Below, piece by piece: positions 10,390-23,055 of a stretch of 64,000 nucleotides of DNA. The notes under the pieces are model-generated. The model did no database searches. It saw nothing but the letters and a program-made list of their open reading frames with translations, and was not told the origin of the DNA. The translations under genes and the position numbers were made by a program. The first letter of the stretch is position 1. The number at the start of each line of letters is the position of its first letter. The stretch comes from Haemonchus contortus (taxonomy: Eukaryota; Nematoda; Chromadorea; Rhabditida; Trichostrongylidae): assembly GCA_000469685.2 (NCBI GenBank), contig LS997565.1:39742519-39806518 (forward strand), given 5' to 3'.

Positions 10390-12370
10390 GTACCGTCTTG
10401 TAAAGGGAGCATTCCGGATAAAATGTTATTTGTTTTTTCATGTGATTGCACACAAAACCAGTCATAGAGGAATAACTTGCGAGCAATCCGTAGTTCCTGT
10501 ACCTGTTATAAACTTTGCGGGTCGACGTGTGAATGTTTTATTCCTAGAGTTTGTATATGAGTCTGACTATGATTTGCGAGTGTTACGTAAGTAATGTACG
10601 ATGGAATGTACGTGCACTCCAATTCCTAAGAGCAGAGCTTCCCCATCTCTTTTCAGGAAAGCTCATACACCGGAAAATGGGTAAAGTTGATAAATTAATC
10701 GACAACCCAGATTCAATTACTTCTGAGTGCTCACTTTCTTTGAACGCTGGTCTTCTTTGGACTGTTCGCTTATACAGAACTTCCTTGTTTTCTAATCAAT
10801 TAGTAACTAGTTGAATGAGTCCTCATATGGTTGACGGGTGGTATTCACTCAATGGATTGACAATTAGATTCCTTACCCAAAGGCGAAAAAGAAGGCGAAA
10901 TTGTAGAAGTAAGTAATGTATACTGGGTACTGGGCATGCTTAGTCCAACTGGACCACTTGTTCCGCCTGATGGGATCTCCTCTAATTTTGAAGGTAGTCC
11001 TCACATCGTAACTCGGTCCAAAAACGTTTTGAGATCCGGAATAAGGGATTAGAGGCTACTGAAGGACTGGGGCTCATGATGGGCGTAGCGTGCACTGTCG
11101 TGGTTTGAGCTACTACTCAACTCTGTTTAAGAACGACCTCTGTTGCTACATACCCACTAGCGTGTTCTAGTTCAACACGAGAAATACAATGTATGAAGGG
11201 GGCCATCTAGGTCTGGAAATTCCTAATAGTATCTGAGATTGCAGGGTTCAATGCATAAGGGATACAAGGACGTAAGCAATGGGCAACAGACAGCACAAGA
11301 AGAGCCGATGAGTTCGTTACGTTCTTCGTAGGAACAATGTGCCCTCTCACATGAGCACACGAGATAAGTGCGATAAGTGTACTTACTGTCTTGTAAAGGA
11401 GGAATTCTGGATAAAATATCATTTGGTTTTCTGATGTTATTGCACACAAAACCAGTCACAGAAGAATAACTTGCGAGCAATCCGTAGTTTATGTTCCGGT
11501 TATAAACTTTGTGGGTCGACATGTGAATGTTTTATTCCTAGAGTTTGTATATGAGTCTGACCATGATTTGCGAGTGTTACGTAAGTAATACTACAATGGA
11601 ATGTAAGTGCACCCCGATTTCTAAGAGCAGGGCTTCCCCATCTCTTTTCGTGAAAAGTCAGATACTGGAAAGTGGGCAAAGATGACAAAATAATCAACAA
11701 TTCAGACTTGATCGCTTTTGAACGCTCATTCTCTTTGAGCTCTGGAATACTGTTCGCTTATATAGAGCTTCCTGGGTTTCTAATTAGTTAATAACTAAAT
11801 TAATGAGTCCCCAGTACAGTTGACGGTCGGTATTCACTGAATGAATTGGTTATTCGATTCCTCCCCGAAAACGAAAAAAAATTGTAAAAGTAAGTAAGAT
11901 ATACTGGGTATTGGGCATGCCTGGTCCTCTTAGACCACTTGTACCACCTAATGGGATAAGCTCTCATAAAGCAGTTCTTACAAAATATTATAACTCGGTT
12001 CGAAATTGTTTGAAGACCCGGAATAAGAGATTAGAGTTTAATGAAGGACTGGGGCTCATAATGGGCGTAGCGTGCACTGACGTGGTCCTAGCTAATTTTA
12101 CATAATCTAGGTTTGGAAACGTTCTCTGTTGCTATGCACCCATTAGGGAGTTCTAGTTCAACACCTGAAATACAATGAATGAAGAGGTGCCGTGTAGGTC
12201 TGGAATTCCCAATAGTGCCCAAGACTGCTGGATCAATACCTAACATGTAGGTGAGGACATAACTGATGGGCGATATAGTATTATACAAAGGCAATATTAG
12301 AAGAGCTGAGCCGACGAGATCGTTATGCCTTCGTGTGTCCTCTCACATGAGTGCACGAGATAAGTGCGGG
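10390..12370. repeat. Tandem direct duplication, period about 990 bp
   Basis: Copy A (10390-11375) and copy B (11385-12370) are co-linear and clearly similar, for example AATAACTTGCGAGCAATCCG at 10470 and 11466 and CCTAGAGTTTGTATATGAG at 10543 and 11537. Each unit begins immediately upstream (transcription-wise) of the first receptor exon, so the 5' region of the receptor gene may have been duplicated. Confidence 0.85.
12130..12330 (-). pseudogene. Possible 7TM-receptor fragment in duplicated segment
   Basis: A minus-strand frame reads LPLYNTISPISYVLTYMLG then IDPAVLGTIGNSR, with a TM7-like hydrophobic profile. The homologous stretch in the other duplicate (11340-11207) reads SSALLVLSVAHCL then RPCIPYALNPAISDTIRN, but the two copies are out of register by indels and lack matching splice sites. 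I take both as decayed or coincidental receptor-like pieces. No family is assigned. Confidence 0.3.
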
Positions 12371-12433
12371 ATTGGGGGATTTCAATAAACAGTGTACAGA
12401 AAGGAAATTAACTTAAAAAGGCTTATAAACAAG

Positions 12434-12841
12434 CCTAAAGGTACAGTTCACAATAATATTGAGGTTTCTATTTCGAGTTGAATAATGGAAGCCATGGCGC
12501 AGAGTGGTCCAAGGGTGGCGATTAAAGCGTGAAAATAGGTGGAGTCCGAAAAATGCGAGTCTTCAGAAAAGTAGCAGAAATGAGGTGGTACTAGATGGCC
12601 GTCTGAGTTTCTCTCGGTCGAGCGCACTATTTCTCTCGTCCTGTAATTAGTGCTTTAATGACAAGGTCGGCACAACACGTCCACCTTGAGTGTCTGCGTC
12701 TACGAACCGGTTTTGGAACCCTATCAGGCCCTGTCTAGACCGTTTTTTGGCTTGACAACGGCCTATGAGCTATTATTGGGAGCTACAGATTCATTCTAGT
12801 AGGAAATATCAGAAACCACTTTTATCGTGAACTGTGCCATT
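12434..12841. repeat. Foldback/MITE-like element (copy f)
   Basis: Ends: AAAGGTACAGTTCACAATAAT and TTTATCGTGAACTGTGCC. The interior includes AGTAGGAAATATCAGAAACCAC, which parallels the GGGAGAATCCCAGAAACCAT of copy c. It has no coding content. Confidence 0.7.
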
Positions 12842-13257
12842 AAAGGGAATACTCATTGAAGGGGACGATTTTCTAATTGTACATCAGAAATTGTATGAAA
12901 AATGAAACGTTTAGCGGCTACAAAATACCATATTCAGAAGTGCATATAGCTCTCATAAAATTTATCAGATATTCTCAATAGTTGTTATGAGATGCCATTA
13001 ATTGCTGAATGCAGTTAGTGATCTCATTCTCGCTTTACTACATTGGCTTGATTTAAACGAATAATGACGCCCCGAATTGTAACCTTCAGCGTTTATTATT
13101 GAAAGCAGTAAGGGAATGGTCATTAGAAGTATGAAGTGCAAGGAGAGGGAAAGGCGATTAAGCCGAATCCCTGTATCCTCACGTCTGCAAGTTACAGTGA
13201 AACTGATAAAGGAGCATGTTCAACACATTGGCTATGTGAGTATAAAGTGAAAGATGA

Positions 13258-13512
13258 AGTCTCGGGGCGTTAATCAATCCCGTCTGAGGGCTCGCCCCCG
13301 CACTCGACCTCCATTCAGAATCGTAGGGGCGGAATGAGTGCGTATGCGGCCTATGTAGGCCAGCCGATGTACAAGGCAGTGCTTTTATCCTCCCAGACGA
13401 AACTGGTACCAATGACCGACCCCGGAGGAGTGGAAGGCTTGGGGAGCCTAGGCGGGCATCGACCCGGGATTCGAACCCGTGACCGTACGTGCAACTACAC
13501 CACCTCTGCCCC
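13258..13512 (-). repeat. tRNA-derived SINE-like element, well-preserved copy
   Basis: Minus strand: GCAGAGGTGGTGTAGTTGCA (A-box-like), then GGGTTCGAATCCCGGG (consensus B-box), GGTACCAGTTTCGTCTGGGA, GGATAAAAGCACTGCCTTGTA, and the tail with GGTCGAGTGCGGGGGCGAGC and GGGATTGATTAACGCC. This is the best copy for defining the family. The tRNA-like head does not close into a full cloverleaf, so it is not called as a tRNA gene. Confidence 0.8.
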
Positions 13513-16500
13513 TTTGTGAGTATGTTTTAATTTATTAATTTAATTCATGAAGTAGCGCGAATCATGTAATTGTGACTGAACAACAATTACTCCAAGTCAT
13601 AATTACCGAAAGCTTTGAATATCCTCAATCAAAAGTAGTCTTGAAGAGCCCAGCACTGGATTTCTCATGTAACAGTTTGATAGTATAAGATTGGCGACGA
13701 AAAACCATGGTTAATTGTTTCATGGGAGTTTGTGCGAGAGCACGAGTCACAGACGTGAGTAGTGATGGTGAGATGCGTAATGAGTGGATCTATAAATGAC
13801 AGGTTTGGAACTTAGTAAATAACTCCCTAACGAAGAAAAAAAAGTGCATATCTAGTGAAGGGCATACAACAAATGGCGGTAATCACCCCTCGTCTCGCCA
13901 CATATGCTATTTTTTCACTTCGGTGAATAAGCCTTAGAAAAATCTGTTTCTTAGGACATCTATTCGCAGTTTTTTTGAAAAAAAAAGACTCATGGGAACT
14001 GAAGAAATCCACAACATGAGATCGATTCTATTCTAGGATTAGCTTCACATGCATGCAAAGAGCCACTACTATTAACGGGGCCAGTCAATTTATTGCCGGA
14101 CTGAAAAAGGCCAACCAGACCATACACAGAGGTCTAAAATTCTGAGTACACCTAATCTTCCCAAGTCAATTCTACCATTGCTGGTGCGAACGCACTGACG
14201 GCAGGAAAAGCACCCATGATCCCCTGAGGTAGGGAGCTGTAGGTAGCTGTCATGAAACTATTTCAAACTCTTTTGAAGGTGAACTTTTTCGATCATCGAG
14301 ACTATCGAATACGATATTTGCCTGTCTGCCACTGCACGGCGATTATTAGTGCTTCAGTGACACCGTCATCGTTAGTTCTTACGCTAGATCCTTTCCCAAA
14401 TCTTTCCAGAGTTGGTTATCTTTTGAGATTGCCATGGATTAGGAAAATCGAATGTGAGAATGTATTACCAGCTATTCGGAAGAGTTAGATGGGCCTGAAA
14501 AAATCGAATGTGGGAATGTACTCCTGGCTATTAGAAAGATTAGAGGGACCCCATACGATACCGAGTAACCAGAGAATGAGAATAATCAGAAACTCTATTG
14601 GCTTTTCTTTTACTGTTTTACCTCTTTAGATTTCTGCATGAGCGCTCCGAAGGATGGTATTATCCCTGTGGCAATAATCTCTAAAAGATTCTAAGAGGAA
14701 ACGATTTCGAGAATACCGAGAAGGAAAAGGCAGCGTTCTACATTTTAATGGCTACCGTTGATTAGTTAAAAACTCATCTGTTTTTTGAATAAGCATCACT
14801 TATCCAATTATTATTTTCTGACACCATTGTCAGAAGCTTCAAAATGTCCACTTGATCATGCTCGACGGAAATGAGAACGTCCTCTTCATCCAGTTAGTCG
14901 TCCCATCACATTCATGGCTGGGTGTCTGTCGTGATTTGCGTTTTTTCCGAGAAAGGCAGTCCGACAAATTTCAAGGAAGTTGTTGGAGAACAGTACGGTA
15001 TCAGTAGAGCCAAAGTCCCCTCTCAGGAAATCCGGCCACCGTTAGCGTGTTCCTCGTCTCAACGTATTTTTCAATTTCAATCAGATCAGGTTTCTTTACA
15101 CCGACTGGATTGTACAGGGAATTGTGTATTTTGACATCCCAGACTATAGCGCTGAGCGTTGAGCGTCGAAGCTGGTTAGCGACTGCGCCGCCGTTGACTG
15201 CAGCCATCGCTCAGTTCTATGAAAGCGCCTAGTTCATCTATCGACATACCATAATCATGACCATATCTGACTACTGAACACCTGAAGTTAAAAGTTTAAG
15301 TATCTTGAAAAACAAGGCGAATGGAGGTCGTCCAAGTTGACGCAACGAAGCAATATTTGTTGCTGTCAAATGCTATGGGGCCTTAGTCTTCAACTGATGA
15401 TCTCTTTCACTTGCTTGCGTAATTTGCTTTTCTAGAAGCGACTGCTTGTAGGCAGGAGCTCGGAAATCAAGAATATCATGCTATCGAATCCATTTACCTT
15501 GTCGAGCGCCTTTAAAGTACTTAAAGCCTATGGGCCAGGCACCTAGCATCATATGTCAACAGCTTGTAGCAGTAGTACACTATGTAGATGGGAGATCTGA
15601 ACATTTCTATTGTAGCTCACCTACTACTAGGTAGCTTTACTTTAATCGACATCTCTTTCGAGAGAGAGCTGTTTGGATAGGTAAGTGTCAACATAGATAT
15701 AACAAGAGGTTTTTTAGGGACGGAGCATCGAAGAAATGAAAAAGAAAAAAATCAGCAATCAGACACCTCCGCCTAACTGCCAGACATTGTACTAAAGCCA
15801 ACAATTATGATGAAAGGAAGTTAATGACAATTCCAATTTACAGATTAATTTTTTTTCGTCATGTGATATGAAAAGGCGGATTTACAAAAAGGCCTACAAA
15901 AAAATGTATAGTATATTCTACCGAATTCAACCTATCTCGAGTTAATCCTGTCCCAACCAAAGAGGAAGGTGGATAATTCGAAAGGATAGATTGATTATGT
16001 TCTCAGAGGTCTACGGTACTAGGCAACGTTTGTTTTTCAACAGCTAGCTTATGCTACATCGCATAGAATCTCGACTTACACTTTGCTTCATGCTCAAGCA
16101 CTGAATTAAGGGCCTTATATTGATAAAACAAAAATCCCAGTCAAATAGTTTGCTTCTCGATATAGAGGAAAACGAATGGATATAGGAGGGTACCGCCTCC
16201 TCATGGAAGTCGATGAGAACGTCATTGCTAGCCCTGGTACATACTGACAAATCAAAACAGAGCTATCAATTCTAAAATAATCCTCAAGCATAATTACCAT
16301 CTCTGTTGTTTGAGATTTTCAGGGTAAAGAGCTGCAGGCGCACCTACAAGAACTCATTCATCATCAGTCGAGCTGAGTTGTTTTTAACTTTTACTGGGAT
16401 GGATTGCAGTTGATGATATATTTGGATGGTTGTGTCATAAGAGCTAATTTATGGGAACTGTCACTTGTTCTTGAAGTGTAGTAGAAAGTTCCATAAAAGT

Positions 16501-17391
16501 GCAGTGACAGCATGCATATTCATGTGAACTAATTGCCTTTCAAGCACCGTCTGAACGGTTCTATGCACTCCTCCTCTCAATGCTGATCCAGAGATTTCAA
16601 ATGCCACAGTCGTTTCACAGATCGTCTCAGATGGCTCTTCTCTAACCTTCTTGCTTTCACCTTCAAAGCGTTGAGAGGAGGTATGCATAAAACTACTCAG
16701 AAGGCACATGGAGGGCAATTGCTCGTAAAAATTTTGGGTTAAATGTTAAATTAAAGTAATTTTCCTTTCCTTTTTTTCTTCTTCCGATGTTGTAAAAAAT
16801 TCAAAAAGGGCACGTAGCACGCATCGGTCACGTATCGATTCGTGGTTTCCCACCTAAATTTAGGTATATAAAAGGCAACTCCAACAGAGGGATTGGTTTG
16901 AATTTGGATCTAATGATCAAATGGTGCCCAGGACGCGGTGGTAGCGTCATCCTGTTTTGTTGTAACTCTTCTTTATCGAATTGTTGCCGTCATGTTATTT
17001 TGTTTTTTTTTGGTTCTAAGAAAGTGTCTATTGACATTTTTTGCTTGCTACAATTGGAACAAACATTTGACTCGAATAAGGGGGGGGGGGGGGGGGACAG
17101 TCCGGTCATAACAGGATCTCATAACCCGCATATGTCCCACATACGAGTGGTCATTAGGAACTTCTTCATGAAAACTTGCAGAACGGTCCGAAAAAATCTT
17201 GCTTGACGCACAATGTTCCGCAGCTGCCCTCCAGACAGCTTAATAATAGTAGGGATGCAACAATTACCGTGCAAACGACAAATCAAATTTCAGAATAAAG
17301 TAACGATAACAATGAAAAACTGTGGCTGCTGCCTTGGAAATAGCAAGGGCAGAGAAATTCCACTGCCATGAGCATCTAAAGTTCCCAGTGA

Positions 17392-17457
17392 AAATCCTAA
17401 TAAAGCAAATGTGATCATCCTTTTGCTTAAATGATCACATTTGCTTTATTAGGATTT
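17392..17457. repeat. Perfect hairpin, 27-nt arms
   Basis: Arms 17392-17418 and 17431-17457 are exact reverse complements (AATAAAGCAAATGTGATCAT in the left arm), with a 12-nt loop. It is in an AT-rich gene-free stretch. It could be a small palindromic element or a small-RNA precursor. Confidence 0.9.
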
Positions 17458-18746
17458 CAACTGATCTGCAAGTTTCTATGAAAACTAGCACATCACTATG
17501 TTCAGAAATTTCTTGGGATAGCCCAATTGTATTACATCGCATCAATAATCATTACCCTTTTGAATATTCACTAATTAACAAGGGAAATACAGAAAAATAT
17601 CAAAGTCCTGAGAGCTGATTTAATGAGATTAATAATCACTGGAAACTGCTCATTATATGAAGCTAGTCATCATTGAATAACTAAAAAGTATGGCTTGCTT
17701 TGAAAATATTAACGAAATCAACCATACAGGGATGAAGCAACAGACAGTTTCCATATCTGAAGTGAACACGTGGATGTAGAAGCGAGTACGTGGAAAGGTG
17801 GATAGGAGAGTAGAGCGGAAGATAACCGTAATTGGTAATCGATGTCATTTTCGTGTGTCTAAACACGTGCACAGTCTTTTCAACCCTCCGTAATCAGAAT
17901 AATCGCTAGGAAAGGTAGCAATCTGCAAGCAATCTCGTGAAGAATGCATGGAATTCACAGTACAGACCTATTGACACCCCATGCTGACTGAACTATAATG
18001 ACTTAATTTGTATGTTGTCGACCGTTTTCATATCGCTGATCATCCATTTCCCTGAACCGCTTAGAGGGAAATAAGTTTGCTTCGCTTAATCCCACTGATT
18101 CATCGGCCAGTAACTCAAAGCTTAATGGGTCTTGTAAACTTGTTTTCCATTCCATGCTATTTGGCGGGCTGCAGGTAGGACAATTCTGAGGCGCTTTCCA
18201 TGCACGACTTAATTTGACTGAAGACTAGGAACGCTATTGCGCATGCCAACGGGTAAATTATAACCTACGAAGTAGACCATCTATTCATCAAGAAGTGAAG
18301 CAGAGCTTGCCTCGCATGCCGTAATGGGTAACAGAAAATGATTACTGCTAATAAAGGTTGATAGAGAATCCTGATAGGGAATGATAACTGCTGATAAAGG
18401 CTGATAGAGAATCATGAAAGGGCTCAGTGCAAAACCCATCTAGGCGATATGCCATGTATTTTTGACATTTTATCACGATCTAAAGGGTAAGACGGAAGAA
18501 TAGAGTAGGTTGACAGAAATGAATGGTAATTACTGCGATAAAAGTTAACACCCTCAAGGGAGAACGAAGTTTGGTTCTTTCCTCTCTATTAGATTACGGC
18601 GACTACGGTATCATTATTTGCTACTCATTGAGGAACCAAGTTTTTGCTTTAATTAGTATCATTGACACAAAACCTATCCTACCATAGTAATATGCCAATC
18701 GCGGCCAACGATCATTATACATAAAGCTAAGAAGGAGCTATGAAAA

Positions 18747-18914
18747 TGGGATTTTTATGATGGTCTCAAGACCGGGTGTGGGTTGCTGTACCCGAACGAC
18801 ATGCCGTTCTGGCAGCACAAGATCGCGAAGGGGAATGGGGGTCGGGTATCGGGTGAAGATTACTGTACCTTATCGTGGGAACTCGGACACGAGAACCTCT
18901 CCTCCCTTTTTCAC
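18747..18914 (+). other. Orphan coding-like stretch
   Basis: One frame reads WDFYDGLKTGCGLLYPNDM, then PFWQHKIAKGNGGRVSGEDY, then CTLSWELGHENLSS before a stop. Its composition (W, C, G and charged residues spread as in a folded domain) is protein-like and unlike neighbouring random frames. There is no ATG in frame and the acceptor upstream is weak. I do not recognise the family. It may be a lone exon or a transposon remnant. Confidence 0.3.
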
Positions 18915-20524
18915 TGATAGACAGCACCAGTTGAGATTTAGGTTAACCAACCAGATTGCTTAATTGCAGAAAAGTCGGTGGTTCACTTATACCAGTGGAG
19001 AAATGTTCAAACTGACAGAAGATGGTAATTGTTAAGACCAAGGGCGACAGATGAATTTCTTTCGAACATTTCGAGGTCAGAAGTAAAATCAAAATTATCT
19101 GACCCAAAAAGAGGAAAGCGTGTCAAGCATGTGTAACAGCAAGGAGAGGAGCCCAACGTAAGTCGCATTTCTGACTCCCTCGAACAATGGAGGACTAGCC
19201 TTTCTTTCCTCTGCTGGCTATTGCTCAGACTAGAAGATGGATTTGAGTGAAGATCATCAAAACCACTGAAAGTCATTCATTAGCTCAAATATTCTAAAAT
19301 ACCGTCCAAACTCCAGAGAGAAACAGAAGTCACATAAAAGCTTTATTGACTAGGCGACATAAAATGCGCTTCAGAGTATTGGCAACCTGATACCGATTCA
19401 CCGATCCTCGATTGACGACGCTGTCCACAGGCTATCGAAATTGACTTGAGCTTTTAATTTCTTTTCCACGTCGTCCTAACACCACATACAGCCAAATAAC
19501 TTGAGAGCTGATCGAGTTCACGCTGCAAAGCGATGATGCGCTCCAAGCCCGATTCCACTGAGACAGGAGAGCATAGTGATTCTGAAAGGGATTCTAGTGA
19601 GAACAAATACGTGAGAAGATTTTCTTCGAGCTCCATTGGTGTGAGAAATATGAATTTCCTCCGGTCGTTGAGCTACAGTACGTATAAAAAAACTCCTTAT
19701 CATAAAGCTCTTCTGCTCCATGAGCTACTGATTTTATTAGATCCTCTTGTCTTATGACATTGACATTGGAAATACCGTATCTACCAGGTGAGGAACAAAC
19801 TGGTGAGTCAATTATTAGAAGCTTGAGAACTTTTTTATTGATCGCTACCCGTGGATGGATTCGCAGCTCTGGCGTGGTGGCAACCATTCATAGCATCCAA
19901 GCGCATTTGGAGGGATCATTACTTCCATCCGCTACTGTCATAAGTTGGATCTCCCTCGCAAATAAGTAGACCACACTTGTTAGGTAAACATCGATCAGGG
20001 AGGCTACTCACAGCGGAATGCTACGCCCTCGTGGAAGGAGATCCGGAGGTTAGATCTCGTTGTCTTGCATAAAAACTAGGTTGTACTTATTAGACAGTTT
20101 TGATTTGCCTCGAACATTGCGGCTACAGAGGACTACTGAATCAATGTACCGACAAGGCAAGGATCCTTGATTGTACTGGTCGTTCTGACACTGATGTCAA
20201 ATCCATACTCCAAAACTGCAAAAAGACTCTGGGAACATAGTCAGGGAACATTTCTTGCATGTGATATGAGGTTTTGTCAATCATATACCGAAGGAGAGTC
20301 GCTAAGACAGATGTGAAGCGGTGAGGCAGGAGGCGCATAAAGCAATGGACTAGCGTTCATGGCATAGAGGTTAGCATTTTGGTGGTTTTATGCTTTATCC
20401 TTTATGATGAAGCTTCGCGAAATCCGCGGGTTTCATCTCCTCCTGAGCCGTGTCAAATAGTTTTTATGTTTCCTTTCTCTACCTCAAAAGCTTCCTATGC
20501 AGAGTAATTGTTATGTGCTAATGT

Positions 20525-20800
20525 TCAATGGGGAGACGGGCATTAGGATCGGTTTTGTGTAACGATTCGCCGCACGTGGCTTTTGCGGACCATTTGCTTC
20601 ACTTTTATTACAGCTCTAGCGTTCTTCACACAGCTCGATGGATATGCGATCATTATTTTAGGCATGATTCTACTGTTAGTTCTTTTGTTCCTTATTTCTT
20701 ATCTGCCGCTGCATGCTGCTACATTTCTTCGCGCGCGGCGTCCCTCTCGCCGCGACGCGGCAATTTCGATCCTACTGTGCCACACCCAAATCAATAGTAT
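20525..20800 (+). repeat. Dispersed repeat R1, plus-strand copy
   Basis: Starts GGGAGACGGGCATTAGGATC and runs through CTAGCGTTCTTCACACAGCT and CCCTCTCGCCGCGACGCGG, co-linear with the minus copy at 9766-10040. No conserved reading frame between copies was established. Confidence 0.65.
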
Positions 20801-21742
20801 TTGCTCAAAATGGTCTCTTATATGTTAGTTTGTTTGTTTTGCTTGCTTCTCGTGTAATGCCACTGGAGCAGAGTTTCGTTAACAATCACTACAAACAGGT
20901 GAAATATGCTTTTTGTGTACCGTTGCAAAGCCTCTGATTCAGCGACCTATTCTAATCTTTTCTTTGAATAGGAACGAAAAAAATCAGATTATTTCACTCT
21001 AAAATTGGCATGCCCTTTACGATAGCTACTCTCTAGAGGCCGAAAACACATCCTATCCAGCCATCTGATAGTAGCAGATGGCTGAATAGAATGACATCAC
21101 CTTGCACTGTCTTCACTGTGAAAAACGCTTCTGCTTCAAACGCTTAGAATTTTGATGGTGTATGTGATCATGGAGTGCCCAACAGTTCTACACTGTTTTT
21201 GCTTCGCTGCATCGATCCAACGTTTAAGAACAATATGCTTCAGAAGCGCTTTAGAAGATGGGAGCCAAAAATGTTCCCCAAGCCTTTCCAATCTTTCATC
21301 TCCCTGGTACAGGAAGCAGTCCAAGGTTCTTCCTTATATTATGTTCGGAATAGTGGGACATCCATTTTCAGGCCAGAAAGGTAAGGACTGGGCTTAATTG
21401 GGCCAGTATCTCCTGTATGTCTTCTAGCGAGGATTGTGGTTAGTCAATAGGAGGAGTAAGAATCGGCACTGCCGTATAGACTTTTCTTCGCCGTTGTTCA
21501 CATCTAATTACTGCAAAAGTCCACGGAATGAAACAGTTGTTATTTTCTACAACCTCAATAAACAGTAGCTGATATAATAATAGCGTGATGTCACCAACTA
21601 TATATAGTCGTTAGCAGCTGTCTTGTCACTATTATTAATCCGTAGAAGGCCAGATGAAAAGGTCTCATGTTGGTGTATACCATAACGTCTCTGTGTGAGC
21701 AGAATGTGCCGCACATGACGGTGAAGTAGGCCTCTCGTGTTA

Positions 21743-22455
21743 AAAGCACAACTCACAAAAAAATGGTTTCTGAGATTTTCCCATAGGTAGAAGCTCCTCT
21801 CTGATGCCATATGTGCCGATGCTAGGTTGAGAAACGTCCTGGATAGGGCACAACAGGGGCCGAGGGACGGGACTTACGTGCGTCCAAGGGTGCGCGCGGC
21901 AACTTGCGCGGCAATGTTCGTGACGATTGTACGACTCTGACGCCGATTTTCGGGGCACAGACTAGAAGTGGAGTAGTTAAGTAGGGTCAGATAATCCTTC
22001 TTATCTGCCCTACTTCAACTTTGGGACCCAATGATAGGCACTGAAGTCCTTCAAATCGCAACGAACCTCGCCGCGCAATTTGCCGCGCGCATCCTCGGTC
22101 GCACGTATGTACACATACCCCAGAGGGCCAGACAGTGTATCGTGTGAATGCCACACCCACAGCGGACGAGTTTCAACGGCCTTATAGAGACTGCACTACC
22201 TTGAGAGACTCCCCTATTGGAAGTTCAAAGAACTTGTCATAACCTTCGGCGAAAGTGGAATACAATTCCAGCCAATTCCGCCATGCCATTTCCGCCATGG
22301 TGATCTCGTACAACTACAGTTGCACCACTTTAAGAAGCATTGCTTTTCACGAACTAGGCAGATCTTCGCTTTCTTCCATCAACGCACTACTCTGCATCAA
22401 CCCTTCCGCTTCTCAGCTTAGAAAGGTTACCTCAGAAAAACACCATAAAAGTGAT
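21743..22455. repeat. Foldback/MITE-like element (copy g) with nested inverted repeat
   Basis: The left end AAAAGCACAACTCACAAAAA and the right end with TTACCTCAGAAAAACACC are decayed forms of the family termini. Internal block CGGACGAGTTTCAACGGCCT and CAAAGAACTTGTCATAACC match copies a and d. A second inverted repeat lies inside it (21880-22106). Confidence 0.55.
21880..22106. repeat. GC-rich inverted repeat with central hairpin
   Basis: Arms 21880-21925 and 22061-22106 pair imperfectly (46 nt, about seven mismatches; TGCGCGCGGCAACTTGCGCGGC against GCCGCGCAATTTGCCGCGCGCA). In the middle, GTAGGGTCAGATAA (21981-) pairs with TTATCTGCCCTAC. It looks like a second TIR element inserted in copy g. 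Confidence 0.7.
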
Positions 22456-22811
22456 GTTTGGACGATCTGTCAGTTGGTGCAATTGGGTAAAGAGGTGCCC
22501 ACAGCACTGGACGGTTTTGCAGTACCTTGTCAGGGTGCGAGCTAGTAGCAGGGCAAAAAGAGAAGGGCAAAAAAGTAAAACTTAAACATAACAACTTTGT
22601 TTCACGAGAGTAGGCAAGGCTTACTTTTTCCGACAAAACGTTCTGGCCTTAAAAATAGTTTCTTTGAAAACGAAAAGGGGATGCAAGTTCCGTATAAATA
22701 ACCTCTCCGTCGCCATCTGTAACCTTTGGACTGTCTCCCACATGTATGAGGTACTGATTGGCGCCTTTAAAGGGACGCCTAATAGGTGAATGATTTAAGA
22801 ATAAAGTTTTT

Positions 22812-23055
22812 CGACGTTCATCAGTCCATTTTTGGGATGCACCTTCGCGTTCGACTTCAGTTCGAAATGTTTCTTGCGTTTCCAGAGTACACCTATACTG
22901 GGTGGCCAGCCAACGTACAAGTCAGTGCTCTCATCCTCCCAGGTGAAATTTAACCAACCTAAAATGGGAGACGTGGTGGGCCTAGGCGAGATTCGAACCC
23001 GTGACCACGCGTTTGTGATAGTACTTTCTTGACAAGACACACCGCCTCCGCTGGT
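22812..23055 (-). repeat. tRNA-derived SINE-like element
   Basis: Minus strand: GCGGAGGCGGTGTGTCTTGT head, GGGTTCGAATCTCGCC B-box, GGGAGGATGAGAGCACTGAC, and a tail ending in the GGATGCACC-type block. Confidence 0.7.

Larger units (their letters stand above)
13520..20524. other. No supported gene; scattered hairpins and an orphan coding-like stretch
   Basis: I see no splice-consistent gene. The contents worth noting are a 27-bp-arm hairpin at 17392-17457, a G17 run near 17080, and a coding-like stretch at 18747-18914, listed separately. Several open frames of 60-100 codons here have no domain, no consistent splice sites and no partner frames. Confidence 0.4.

Noticed and set aside
13439..13512. 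A genuine tRNA gene on the minus strand.
   Set aside because: A- and B-box-like sequences are present but no cloverleaf closes, and the same head recurs in many SINE copies.
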